NCBI RefSeq assembly: GCF_013870525.1 | Contig: NZ_JACBXD010000033.1 | Coordinates: 1-64,000, forward strand | Reading direction: 5' to 3' | Origin: Amycolatopsis pittospori | GTDB taxonomy: Bacteria > Actinomycetota > Actinomycetes > Mycobacteriales > Pseudonocardiaceae | Length of the DNA: 64,000 bases | Shown here: positions 57,586 to 64,000 of the stretch, piece by piece | Layout: every line of letters begins with the position of its first letter | Position numbering within the stretch: position 1 is the stretch's first letter | Notes under the pieces: model-generated | What the model was told of the DNA's origin: nothing | Seen by the model: only the letters and a program-made list of their open reading frames with translations | Database searches by the model: none | Made by a program: the position numbers and the translations under genes

Positions 57586-57616
57586 AGCTAAAGTCTCACA
57601 TGGATGTGAGAGTCAA
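57586..57616 (-). promoter_or_regulatory. MerR-type promoter of the MFS gene
   Basis: On the minus strand TTGACT and TTAGCT are separated by 19 bp, and the spacer holds a CTCACAT-CC-ATGTGAG dyad. Overlong spacers with a centred dyad are the hallmark of MerR-activated promoters. It overlaps the region before the MerR gene as well. Confidence 0.7.
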
Positions 57617-57636
57617 GCGTGAGTTTCGGAGGGGCC

Positions 57637-58029
57637 GTGCGCATCAGCGAGCTGGAACGCAGGACCGGTGTCAGCCAACGCCTGCTGCGTTACTACGAGG
57701 AGCAAGGACTACTACGGCCGGAGCGGCTCCCGAGCGGTTATCGCGTGTACGCCGAGGGCGATGTAACGACCGTCGAGCACATCCGCAACCTGCTCGCCGC
57801 GGGTCTGTCCACCAGCACGATCGCCGATCTGCTGCCCTGTATGGCTTCCGCGGACGGGCGGCTCATCGCCGATTGCCCCGAGCTGCTGGTGGACCTTCAT
57901 CGGGAACGTGCCCGGCTCAGTGCCGCGATCATCGAGCTGACCACCGCCCGCAGCACCTTGGATCAGGTGATCGCCACCGCTCCGCCCTCGGTCGAGCACG
58001 CCGCCACTCGGCTGCTCGACGCCGGCTGA
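57637..58029 (+). CDS. MerR family transcriptional regulator
   Basis: 130 residues: winged helix RISELERRTGVSQRLLRYYEEQGLLRPERLPSGYRVYAEGDV, then a coiled coil (LHRERARLSAAIIELTTARSTLDQVI). Four Cys-poor C-terminal residues suggest a drug rather than a metal ligand. I prefer the GTG at 57637, preceded by GGAGG and giving the usual MRISEL start, to the GTG at 57619. It is divergent from the MFS gene it probably controls. Confidence 0.9.
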   Translation: MRISELERRTGVSQRLLRYYEEQGLLRPERLPSGYRVYAEGDVTTVEHIRNLLAAGLSTSTIADLLPCMASADGRLIADCPELLVDLHRERARLSAAIIELTTARSTLDQVIATAPPSVEHAATRLLDAG

Positions 58030-58071
58030 CCAAACCGGTGGCCACTCCGTTCGGTGGTCCCGTGGAAGTGC

Positions 58072-58902
58072 TCAGGGGATGCGGGCCATCCCGGCGAGAC
58101 CGCGGGCACGGCTGGCGTCGGCTTCCGAGCCCGCGATTTCGGGGTGCCATTGGGGCAGCCATACGAGACCGGGCTCGACCAGGTCCAGGTCGCCGAAGAA
58201 GCCGGCGATCTGTTCCCGGGTCCGCATGATCGCGGTGTGGTTGGTCCGCCGCCCGTACTCCTCCGCCACCTTCCGGCCCGCGGTCTGCGTCCGGACGTCC
58301 TCAGGGGCGACGTGGATGTGCGACAGCGCCAGAAGGCTGCCCGGCGGCAGCATCGCGCGATGGAAGCCGAGCGCGGCATGCGGGTTCTGCTCGTCGGGCA
58401 TGAAGTGCAGCAACGCGACCAGCAGCAGTCCGATCGGCTGGGTCCGGTCGATCAGCCCGGTGTCCATCACGCGTTCCCACAGCCGGGCCCGGTCGAAGAA
58501 GTCGGCGTCCAGTGCGGCATGCCGGTTCGGGTCGGCGGTCTGTTCCAGCAGGATCTGCGCGTGTGCCCGGGCGATCGGTTCGTTGTCGATGTAGACGACC
58601 CGGCATTCGCCCGGGGCCACCTCGTCGGCGACTTCGTGCACGTTGCCCTGCGTCGGCAGACCCGAGCCGATGTCCACGAACTGCCGGATCCCTCGCGCGA
58701 CCATGTACCGGACCGCACGGCCGAGGAACGCCCGGTTCGCCCGGGCGAAGTCACGGATCTCCGGCAACACCGCGAGCTGCTTCTCCGCGAAGGCCTGATC
58801 GACGGCGTAATTGTGGGTCCCGCCGAGCAGATAGTCATACACCCTGCCCACCGAAACCTTGTCCACCGCCGCCCCCAGGCGCGCGGCCTCATCCATGCTC
58901 AT
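58072..58902 (-). CDS. DUF574-type SAM-dependent methyltransferase
   Basis: 276 residues of the Methyltransf_19/DUF574 family: SVGRVYDYLLGGTHNYAVDQ, RQFVDIGSGLPTQGNVHEVAD (SAM motif I), RVVYIDNEPIARAHAQILL and IGLLLVALLHFMPDEQNPHAALGF. These proteins are abundant in actinomycetes and their substrates are unknown. The ATG at 58902 has GGGGA five bases before it; a GTG at 58926 would add eight residues. It stands between the MerR and ChrA units. Confidence 0.85.
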   Translation of the reverse strand: MSMDEAARLGAAVDKVSVGRVYDYLLGGTHNYAVDQAFAEKQLAVLPEIRDFARANRAFLGRAVRYMVARGIRQFVDIGSGLPTQGNVHEVADEVAPGECRVVYIDNEPIARAHAQILLEQTADPNRHAALDADFFDRARLWERVMDTGLIDRTQPIGLLLVALLHFMPDEQNPHAALGFHRAMLPPGSLLALSHIHVAPEDVRTQTAGRKVAEEYGRRTNHTAIMRTREQIAGFFGDLDLVEPGLVWLPQWHPEIAGSEADASRARGLAGMARIP

Positions 58903-58986
58903 CCCGATCCCCAGGTCCTCGCACAACGGAATACCCGCACACGAACAGTACCCACACTCGGACAGGCGTGTCCCGGGGTCGGGCGA

Positions 58987-60171
58987 TCAGCCCGGAACGA
59001 CGACCCCCAGCAGGGCGAGCGCGGTCCCGATGCCCGCCGCGGCGAGGAGGGTGGTCACGACGCCGCGCCTCAGCACGAAAAGCAGGATCAAGGCACCGGC
59101 GAGCACCGCGAACTGCCATGGCCGGCCGAGACTCAGCGCGAGCGGGATCGCCGAGCCGAGGATCGCGCCGACGGCGGCCGGGCCCGCGCCGTCGAGGAAC
59201 GCGCGCACGCCTGTGTTGCCGCGCAGCCGGTCGAAGTGCTTGGCGCCGAACAAGACGAACAGGATCGACGGCGTGAAGGCGACCACCGACGCCAGGATCC
59301 CGCCGGCGAGCCCGGCCGCCGCGTAGCCGACGACGGCGACGGTGTGCACCACCGGGCCCGGGGTGATCTGGCCGAGCGCGACCGCGTTGAGGAACTGCCC
59401 GGCGGTCATCCAGTGGTAGGTGTTCACCGCGTCGTCCTGCATCAACGGGATGATCACGAAACCGCCGCCATAGGACAGCATCCCGACTTTGAGCGCCACC
59501 CAGGCGACGGACGCGAACACCCCGGCGCCCGCCGTCGCGGTGAGCAAGGTCTGCGCGGGCAGGGCGAACAACGCCGTGCCCGTGTCGCCGCGGCGGGCGC
59601 GGTGCACGGTCCATTCGACCAGGCCGCAGCCGAGGAGCACCAGGACCAGCCACGGACCGACGAGGGCGGCGGAGGCGATACCCGCGACGACGTAAAGGAT
59701 CCAGCGCACTCGGCCGGGGCCGGACACGCGTCGCCATCCCGCGGGCACGAGCGCGGCCCCCGCGTGCACCGCCACGGCCGCGACGGCGGCACCCGCCCCC
59801 GCTCCGGCCCCACGCACCCACGCGGGCGGCGACCCGGTCAGGAACAACGCCGCCAGCGCCAGGATCACGATCAACCCGGGCACGATGAACGCCGCCCCAC
59901 CGACGAGCGCTCCCGCCCGGCCGCGGACCCGCCATGCGGTGAAGACGGCCAGCTGGGTCGAGGCCGGACCGGGCAGCAGGTTGCACGCGGCGATCGCGTC
60001 CTCGAACTCCTGGTCCGACAGCCATCCCCGGCGCCGCACGCACAACGCCCGCAGCAGAGCGATGTGGGTGGGCGGGCCACCGAAGCCGACACATCCGATC
60101 CTGCCCCATTCCCGCAGCACGGTTCCCAGACCGGGCGTGCCGATTTCGTCCTTTGTGGACTCCTGGGTCAT
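58987..60171 (-). CDS. chrA: Chromate transporter family protein
   Basis: 394 residues with two homologous halves. The first has WGRIGCVGFGGPPTHIALLR and NLLPGPASTQLAVFTAW; the second has KVGMLSYGGGFVIIPLMQ and GQITPGPVVHTVAVVGYAAAG. These GFGGP and PGP repeats define the long-chain ChrA family, which exports chromate or transports related anions. It overlaps the VOC gene by four bases, as the third gene in the unit headed by an ArsR-phosphatase fusion, so it may deal with an oxyanion rather than with chromate strictly. Confidence 0.9.
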   Translation of the reverse strand: MTQESTKDEIGTPGLGTVLREWGRIGCVGFGGPPTHIALLRALCVRRRGWLSDQEFEDAIAACNLLPGPASTQLAVFTAWRVRGRAGALVGGAAFIVPGLIVILALAALFLTGSPPAWVRGAGAGAGAAVAAVAVHAGAALVPAGWRRVSGPGRVRWILYVVAGIASAALVGPWLVLVLLGCGLVEWTVHRARRGDTGTALFALPAQTLLTATAGAGVFASVAWVALKVGMLSYGGGFVIIPLMQDDAVNTYHWMTAGQFLNAVALGQITPGPVVHTVAVVGYAAAGLAGGILASVVAFTPSILFVLFGAKHFDRLRGNTGVRAFLDGAGPAAVGAILGSAIPLALSLGRPWQFAVLAGALILLFVLRRGVVTTLLAAAGIGTALALLGVVVPG

Positions 60172-60551
60172 CGGGCGGCGGGCTGGAACAGTTCGACCGG
60201 GTTCCCCGCCGGATCGTCGAACACGATCTGGCGGCCACCGGGTCCGGTGACGACGTCGCCGCGGAACCGGATGCCCGCCGCACGCAGCCGATCGACTTCG
60301 GCGTCGATGTCGGAGACGATGAGGTGGATGCGGTTCCAGCCGCCCGGGGCGGGTGTCGTGCCATCCGGCATCGGACGTCCGGCGGAGCTGGCGGGGCCGC
60401 TGAGGAGCAGGCGAAGGTTGCCGCGCACCACGTCGGCGAACGCCGGCAGCACGCTCGATCGCACGACGAAGCCGAGGTTTCCGGTATAGAACCTGACGGC
60501 CGCCTCGACGTCGTCGACCAGGTAGCGCACACTCACCAGATCCGTCGTCAT
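60168..60551 (-). CDS. VOC protein of the ArsR-ChrA unit
   Basis: 127 residues with a glyoxalase/dioxygenase fold: LVSVRYLVDDVEAAVRFYTGNLGFVV, GGWNRIHLIVSDIDAEVDRLRAAGIRF and a closing QIVFDDPAGNPVELFQPA with a likely metal Glu and His. It lacks the vicinal Cys of ArsI-type C-As lyases, so an arsenical lyase is not supported. ATGA overlaps on both sides tie it to the fusion gene and to chrA. Confidence 0.82.
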   Translation of the reverse strand: MTTDLVSVRYLVDDVEAAVRFYTGNLGFVVRSSVLPAFADVVRGNLRLLLSGPASSAGRPMPDGTTPAPGGWNRIHLIVSDIDAEVDRLRAAGIRFRGDVVTGPGGRQIVFDDPAGNPVELFQPAAR

Positions 60552-61306
60552 GCTCTTTTCACCTCATCTTGGGAATTCGGCTCGCCGAAACGGGCGATCA
60601 GGTATCCGATCCGGCGGTCCAGTTCGACGGCGAGCCGTTGGAACGCCGGATAGGTCTCCCCCGTGTCCTCGGCTTCCCGCGCCGGATCGGGCAAGCTCCA
60701 ATGGATCACCCGGGGATGCCCGGGAAATTCGGGGCGGACCTCGCGGACCCGGTCGCACAGGCTGATCACCCAATGGAAGCGTCTCCGGCGCAGATCGTCC
60801 ACATGGGACGGTTCATGGCGAAGCGCGATCCCGTGTTCGGCGAGAGCGCGAACGGCGTCGGGATGCAGCGGTTTCGGCCGACTGCCGGCGCTGGACACCT
60901 CGACGGCCGAGCCGGCCCGGTGCCGCAACAACGCCTCCGCCATGGGCGAGCGGCCACTGTTCCCGGTGCACAGGAACAGAACCTTGACCGGGGAAGTCGC
61001 CCGTCGACCTTCCGCAGTGGCCGTCGCGAGGCCTGGATGCAGCGCGTTTCCCGCGGAAGCCAGCGACTTCGCGCACTGGCGCAGATCGAGGTGATAGTAG
61101 GTGTCACGCCCGTCGAAGCTGCTCCTCCGTGCGGTGACCAGCTCCGCGGCCCGCAGTTTGCGCAGGTGGTAGGACACCAGGTTCTGCGGCTGCCCGATCG
61201 CCTCCACCAGCTCCCGCACCCGGCGATCGCCGTGCGCGAGCTCGCGCAGCAGCCGCCAGCGCAGCGGATCGCTCGCCAGCCGTACGAACGGCGGCGGTCC
61301 GGGCAT
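60548..61306 (-). CDS. ArsR regulator fused to a low-Mr phosphatase/arsenate reductase
   Basis: 252 residues. The first 90 are an ArsR winged helix (DPLRWRLLRELAHGDRRVRELVEAIGQPQNLVSYHLRKLRAAELV). Residues 107-252 are a low-molecular-weight protein-tyrosine phosphatase/arsenate reductase: VLFLCTGNSGRSPMAEALL holds the C-x5-R loop (Cys113, Arg119) and SLPDPAREAED the general-acid Asp. ArsR proteins that bind As(III) normally have a Cys pair in the recognition helix; none is here, so the sensing mode is unclear. The start is uncertain: ATG 61306 or ATG 61336, the latter inside the operator. It heads a three-gene overlapping operon. Confidence 0.88.
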   Translation of the reverse strand: MPGPPPFVRLASDPLRWRLLRELAHGDRRVRELVEAIGQPQNLVSYHLRKLRAAELVTARRSSFDGRDTYYHLDLRQCAKSLASAGNALHPGLATATAEGRRATSPVKVLFLCTGNSGRSPMAEALLRHRAGSAVEVSSAGSRPKPLHPDAVRALAEHGIALRHEPSHVDDLRRRRFHWVISLCDRVREVRPEFPGHPRVIHWSLPDPAREAEDTGETYPAFQRLAVELDRRIGYLIARFGEPNSQDEVKRA

Positions 61307-61334
61307 CTCGACGGAGGACACGACCGGACGATAC

Positions 61335-61350
61335 ATCAACCTGTATTGAT
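61335..61350. promoter_or_regulatory. ArsR-type operator
   Basis: ATCAACCTGTATTGAT, a perfect ATCAA-N6-TTGAT dyad as used by actinobacterial ArsR regulators, directly before the ArsR-phosphatase fusion. It overlaps the alternative start codon at 61336, which favours the start at 61306. Confidence 0.6.
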
Positions 61351-61424
61351 ATATCCAGGGGTGCCGGGACCGCGTCAGCGGACCGGGCCAGGCCTCCAGA
61401 GTGAGGTTCGCAGCGGGGTCGTGA

Positions 61425-61699
61425 GCCGAGTCCGTGAAGGCCTCCTTGAGGGACTCTGGGTCCCTCAAGGAGGCCTTCACGGACCAGTGATCAGCGGAGT
61501 GAAGGGGACTTTCCGCTCGTACAGTGAGGAGAAAGGCCCCTTCGACGCGGGTCTTGCGGTCCTCGTGGGCGGCGGAGTCCTGGGTGTTGCGAAAGCCACT
61601 TTCGCAACCTTCAACGTTGTGGAAGTGGCTTTCGCAACACCCGAGGTCGGCGTACGGGCGACCGGAACACGCCACCTTCGCCTTTCTGCTCGATAACCC
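61425..61699. repeat. Composite palindromic repeat, copy 3 (inverted)
   Basis: 275 bp, the reverse complement of the units at 15141-15451 and 32953-33262 with a few changes, some of which break pairing in the first hairpin (CCACAACGTTG). The third hairpin is perfect (61430-61454/61460-61484). It lies between divergent genes, the ArsR fusion and a VOC gene. Confidence 0.85.
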
Positions 61700-61751
61700 T
61701 CCTTATCACTCACGACCCAGGCAGGGCTTTCCGCTCAGTAGCATGCGGCAC

Positions 61752-62189
61752 ATGGTCATCAAACTCGAGAACGTCGGCATCACCGTTCGCGACCTCGAAG
61801 CAGCGATCTCCTTTTTCACAGACCTCGGGCTCACGGTCGTCGGCCGTGACACGGTCAGTGGCGAGTGGACCGACACCGCTGTCGGCCTCGATGGCAACCA
61901 CGCCAACATCGCGATGCTCCAGACGCCGGACGGTCACGGTCGCCTCGAGCTCTTCGAGTACATCCACCCCGACGCGATCGAGTCGGATCCCACTCGTCCC
62001 AACGAGATCGGCATGCACCGCGTCGCCTTCTCGGTCGACGACATCGACAAAGTCCTTGAGATAGCCGCGAAACACGGATGCCGTCCACTTCGCGACGTGG
62101 CCACCTATGAGGACATCTACAAGCTCACGTACGTCCGCGGTCCCAGCGGCATCATCGTGATGCTCGCCGAGGAACTGAAGAAGAACTGA
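61752..62189 (+). CDS. VOC (glyoxalase/dioxygenase fold) protein
   Basis: 145 residues. Two modules are clear: VIKLENVGITVRDLEAAISFFTDLGLTVVG with GHGRLELFEYI, and MHRVAFSVDDIDKVLEIAAKHGCRPL with TYVRGPSGIIVMLAEE. The spacing of His and Glu (IGMHRVAF, GRLELFEY) could form one metal site. It is about half identical by eye to the VOC protein at 36325-36795, so the two may have arisen by duplication. I prefer the ATG at 61752 to that at 61743; neither has a strong ribosome site. Confidence 0.85.
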   Translation: MVIKLENVGITVRDLEAAISFFTDLGLTVVGRDTVSGEWTDTAVGLDGNHANIAMLQTPDGHGRLELFEYIHPDAIESDPTRPNEIGMHRVAFSVDDIDKVLEIAAKHGCRPLRDVATYEDIYKLTYVRGPSGIIVMLAEELKKN

Positions 62190-62246
62190 CGTCCGATCGG
62201 CGAGATCCGTCTCGCACCGGGTTCGCCGGCGACGGCGGCCAGGCCG

Positions 62247-62531
62247 TCAGCGTCTCCGGGTGGGGGTGTGGCGCGGGGTCGTCGGGCGCTTGGCGGTCGT
62301 CGTGGAGCGATGAGTCGTGGTCCTCGTCGTCTGCGGCGTCAGCTGGGTCGTGGTGGTCGCCGGGGTCTCCGGCGGTGACGACGTCGATGTCTTCAGAGGA
62401 CCGGTCGCCGTCGTCGTCGGGGTCCGCGCGGTCGTCGCGGGCACCACCTGGCCGGTCTTGGACCCGCCCCCGACGCACGCGCCGAGTAGCACTCCCAAGC
62501 CCACGACCAGGCCACAGCACCACATCCGCAT
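62247..62531 (-). CDS. Thr/Pro-rich lipoprotein
   Basis: 94 residues with a lipobox VLLGAC after a hydrophobic signal (WCCGLVVGLGVLLGAC), then a Thr/Ser/Pro-rich tail (TTARTPTTTATGPLKTSTSSP ...TTAKRPTT) that ends in basic residues. It should be membrane-anchored and unfolded, perhaps glycosylated. The function is unknown. Its plus-strand complement contains an open frame, which I reject. Confidence 0.45.
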   Translation of the reverse strand: MRMWCCGLVVGLGVLLGACVGGGSKTGQVVPATTARTPTTTATGPLKTSTSSPPETPATTTTQLTPQTTRTTTHRSTTTAKRPTTPRHTPTRRR

Positions 62532-62709
62532 GGCCCGGGACCCTAACAGCCGCCGTCGCCTCGGTCGGCCGTTATCGACGGATAGGCCTCCGCTCGTGTG
62601 GTCTGTTCGGCCCTTGTGCGATCCGTACCCGGCGGCCAAGGTGGCGTCGATCTGGTCGAGGTGAGAAGAAGCCGCCGACAGCGAAGTTTCAGACGCGAGA
62701 GAGAACCGA

Positions 62710-63153
62710 ATGACGGTCGACAACAGCCCCGAGGTGGTCGCCGAACTCGACCGTCTCGACGAGGCGGTCAAAGCAGCGCCCGCGGGAGACACGGCGGCGC
62801 AGATCGCGCTGTGGCGGCAGGTGACCCGCTTGGAGCACTGGTTCTTCATCGCGCGCGGCCCGGCCGACCGGCCCCGTCCCTACGCCGTGGCCTCCGAGCA
62901 GGGGCCGATGATCTGCCTTTACAGCAGTGCCGTGCGGGCGAACGAAGCCGCCCGCGCCCTCGGCCTGGCCGTCCCGGAAGGTGACACGGTGCCGCTGTTC
63001 GGCGTGCCGATGCCGGCCGCGGTCGACTACCTCGCCGCGTTCGCCGACTCCGGCGTCGTCGGCGTGACGCTGGACCATCCTCGGATCGGCCACTACATCC
63101 CGCTGGCGAACCTGGGTCTGCTCAAGGGCTGGATCGCAGAGGCCGCGCGATGA
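62710..63153 (+). CDS. SseB-like protein
   Basis: 147 residues resembling the N-terminal SseB domain found in many actinomycete proteins: VTRLEHWFFIARG, PMICLYSSAVRANEAARALGL, PMPAAVDYLAAFADSGVVGVTLDHPRIGHYIPLANLGLLKGWI. The function of these proteins is not known. AGAGAGAA precedes the ATG. Its stop overlaps the ATPase start by four bases (ATGA), so it should work with that ATPase. Confidence 0.65.
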   Translation: MTVDNSPEVVAELDRLDEAVKAAPAGDTAAQIALWRQVTRLEHWFFIARGPADRPRPYAVASEQGPMICLYSSAVRANEAARALGLAVPEGDTVPLFGVPMPAAVDYLAAFADSGVVGVTLDHPRIGHYIPLANLGLLKGWIAEAAR

Positions 63154-64000
63154 CCGGTGCCGATCGAGGCGACGGTTTCCTCGAGGTGATCGCGTGCGAG
63201 GTGGAGGCGGACCCCGGCAATCTGGCGCTGCGCGAGGACTTCATCACGCTGCTGCTGGAGCAGGACCCGGACCGCGCCGCCACCGAACTGACGGCGTTCG
63301 AGGCCCACGGCGGTGATCCGGCGCGGATCCGCTTGCTGCGCGCCCGGCTGATGGCGACGCGGTTGCGAACCTCGAACCCGCCACCCGCCGAGACCGTTCC
63401 GACCCCGGCCGACCAGGACCGGCGTACCGGCGGTGCCGCTGGTTCAGCGTCGCCGTGGGACACCGAGCGCCCGGCGGTGACGCTGGCCGACGTCGCGGGT
63501 CTCGCCGAGGTCAAGCGGCACCTGGACACCACGTTTCTCGCTCCGCTGCGCAATCCCGAACTAGCGGCGGCGTTCGGGCAGAAGCCCGGCGGATCCCTGC
63601 TGATGTACGGCCCACCCGGTTGTGGCAAGACGTTCATCGCCAGGGCGATCGCCGGCGATCTCGGCGCTTCCTTCATCCACGTGACCCTCGCGGACCTGCT
63701 CAGCCAGTGGATCGGGGAGAGCGAAAAGGCGATCCAGAGCGTGTTCCGCCATGCCCGCGCGGCAGCGCCTTGTGTGATCTTCTTCGACGAGTTCGACGCG
63801 CTGGGCGGACGGCGTTCCTCCGGTGGCGGCGGGTCCAAGTCGATGCGGATGCTCGTCACCCAGCTGTTGGAGGAGCTCGACGGCGTGGCCGGCGCGAACG
63901 ACGGGGTCTACTTCCTGACCGCGACGAACCGGCCATGGGACATCGACTCCGCGCTGCGTCGACCGGGCCGGATCGACAAGACGGTGCTGGTGCTGCCGCC
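63150..64000 (+). CDS. AAA ATPase, 5' part only
   Basis: The gene continues past the window; 283 residues are visible. A short TPR-like N-terminal region (NLALREDFITLLLEQDPDRAATELTAFEAHGG) is followed by a Cdc48/FtsH-class AAA domain: ADVAGLAEVKRHLDTTFLAPL, Walker A GPPGCGKT (154-161), Walker B CVIFFDEFDALGG (about 207-219) and the second region of homology NRPWDIDSALRRPGRID. It should remodel or unfold a protein partner. The overlap with the SseB-like gene implies a joint role. Confidence 0.9.
   Translation, partial: MTGADRGDGFLEVIACEVEADPGNLALREDFITLLLEQDPDRAATELTAFEAHGGDPARIRLLRARLMATRLRTSNPPPAETVPTPADQDRRTGGAAGSASPWDTERPAVTLADVAGLAEVKRHLDTTFLAPLRNPELAAAFGQKPGGSLLMYGPPGCGKTFIARAIAGDLGASFIHVTLADLLSQWIGESEKAIQSVFRHARAAAPCVIFFDEFDALGGRRSSGGGGSKSMRMLVTQLLEELDGVAGANDGVYFLTATNRPWDIDSALRRPGRIDKTVLVLP

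Noticed and set aside
60168-60551. ArsI-type C-As lyase
   Set aside because: The VOC protein lacks the vicinal Cys pair required for arsenical binding.
60569-61696. 375-codon plus-strand frame opposite the ArsR-phosphatase fusion
   Set aside because: Antisense to well-supported motifs and running into the repeat; no ribosome site or family motif.

Overview
The window is high-GC DNA with frequent GTG starts, many ATGA/GTGA stop-start overlaps, a deazaflavin (F420-type) reductase, an ECF42-type sigma factor with its DGPF partner, a SapB-like lanthipeptide precursor and families of perfect intergenic palindromes. This points to a filamentous actinomycete, most likely Amycolatopsis or a close relative in the Pseudonocardiaceae. 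That placement is inference from gene content, not from a marker gene. There are no rRNA or tRNA genes, no CRISPR array and no transposase. The window looks like a chromosomal accessory region rich in secreted enzymes, regulators, small efflux or resistance units and decayed gene fragments.

Layout. 1-5.1 kb: the end of a beta-propeller protein, a small membrane protein, an orphan SapB/AmfS-type lanthipeptide precursor on the minus strand, a secreted GH5 glycosidase and a secreted alpha-lytic-type protease. 5-8.7 kb: small genes and three gene remnants, a RibD/DHFR-like reductase, and a START-like gene with an AraC regulator. 8.9-12.2 kb: ribB overlapping a HAD phosphatase, then two convergent LysR genes. 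12.2-16 kb: a secreted trypsin-like protease, an XRE-like protein, a secreted HAD phosphatase, a composite palindromic repeat and a DinB-like protein.

16.3-25.9 kb holds the most coherent system. It is a nine-gene, fully overlapping minus-strand operon coding for a nickel/peptide-type ABC importer, an SbnB-like dehydrogenase, a PLP decarboxylase, an SbnA-like synthase and a MATE exporter. A Zur/Fur-like operator lies 9 bp before the first start codon and a strong terminator lies at the end. It reads as a synthesis, export and re-import loop for an aminopolycarboxylate metallophore; the zinc-repressed [S,S]-EDDS of Amycolatopsis japonicum is the closest known idea.

25.85-27.6 kb is an operon of two Roadblock/LC7 proteins plus a third protein, with no kinase or GTPase. 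Upstream it carries a 19-bp element that is also found, with one mismatch, upstream of the SapB-like peptide. 27.8-41.7 kb: esterase, TetR with two operator copies, methyltransferase, decayed AhpD-like gene, deazaflavin reductase, a second composite repeat, a Cys-rich peptide gene, a GlxA-type regulator facing a reductase pair, VOC, PPOX and cysteine-dioxygenase-like genes, and small unknowns. 41.7-44.7 kb: RibD-like, DGPF/YCII and ECF42 sigma factor, then a frameshifted hydrolase. 44.7-48 kb: a TetR-autoregulated flavoprotein and membrane-protein operon.

48-51 kb: two divergent secreted pectate lyases (PL10-like and PL1) with a CebR/CelR-type operator between them. 51.6-56.1 kb: a 1518-residue WXG100-Rhs toxin whose C-terminus matches CD38-like ADP-ribosyl cyclases/NAD glycohydrolases, with no immunity gene beside it. 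56.2-64 kb: MFS exporter with a MerR-type promoter, DUF574 methyltransferase, an ArsR-phosphatase fusion with VOC and ChrA genes, a third (inverted) composite repeat, a VOC protein, a lipoprotein, an SseB-like protein and a truncated AAA ATPase at the window edge.
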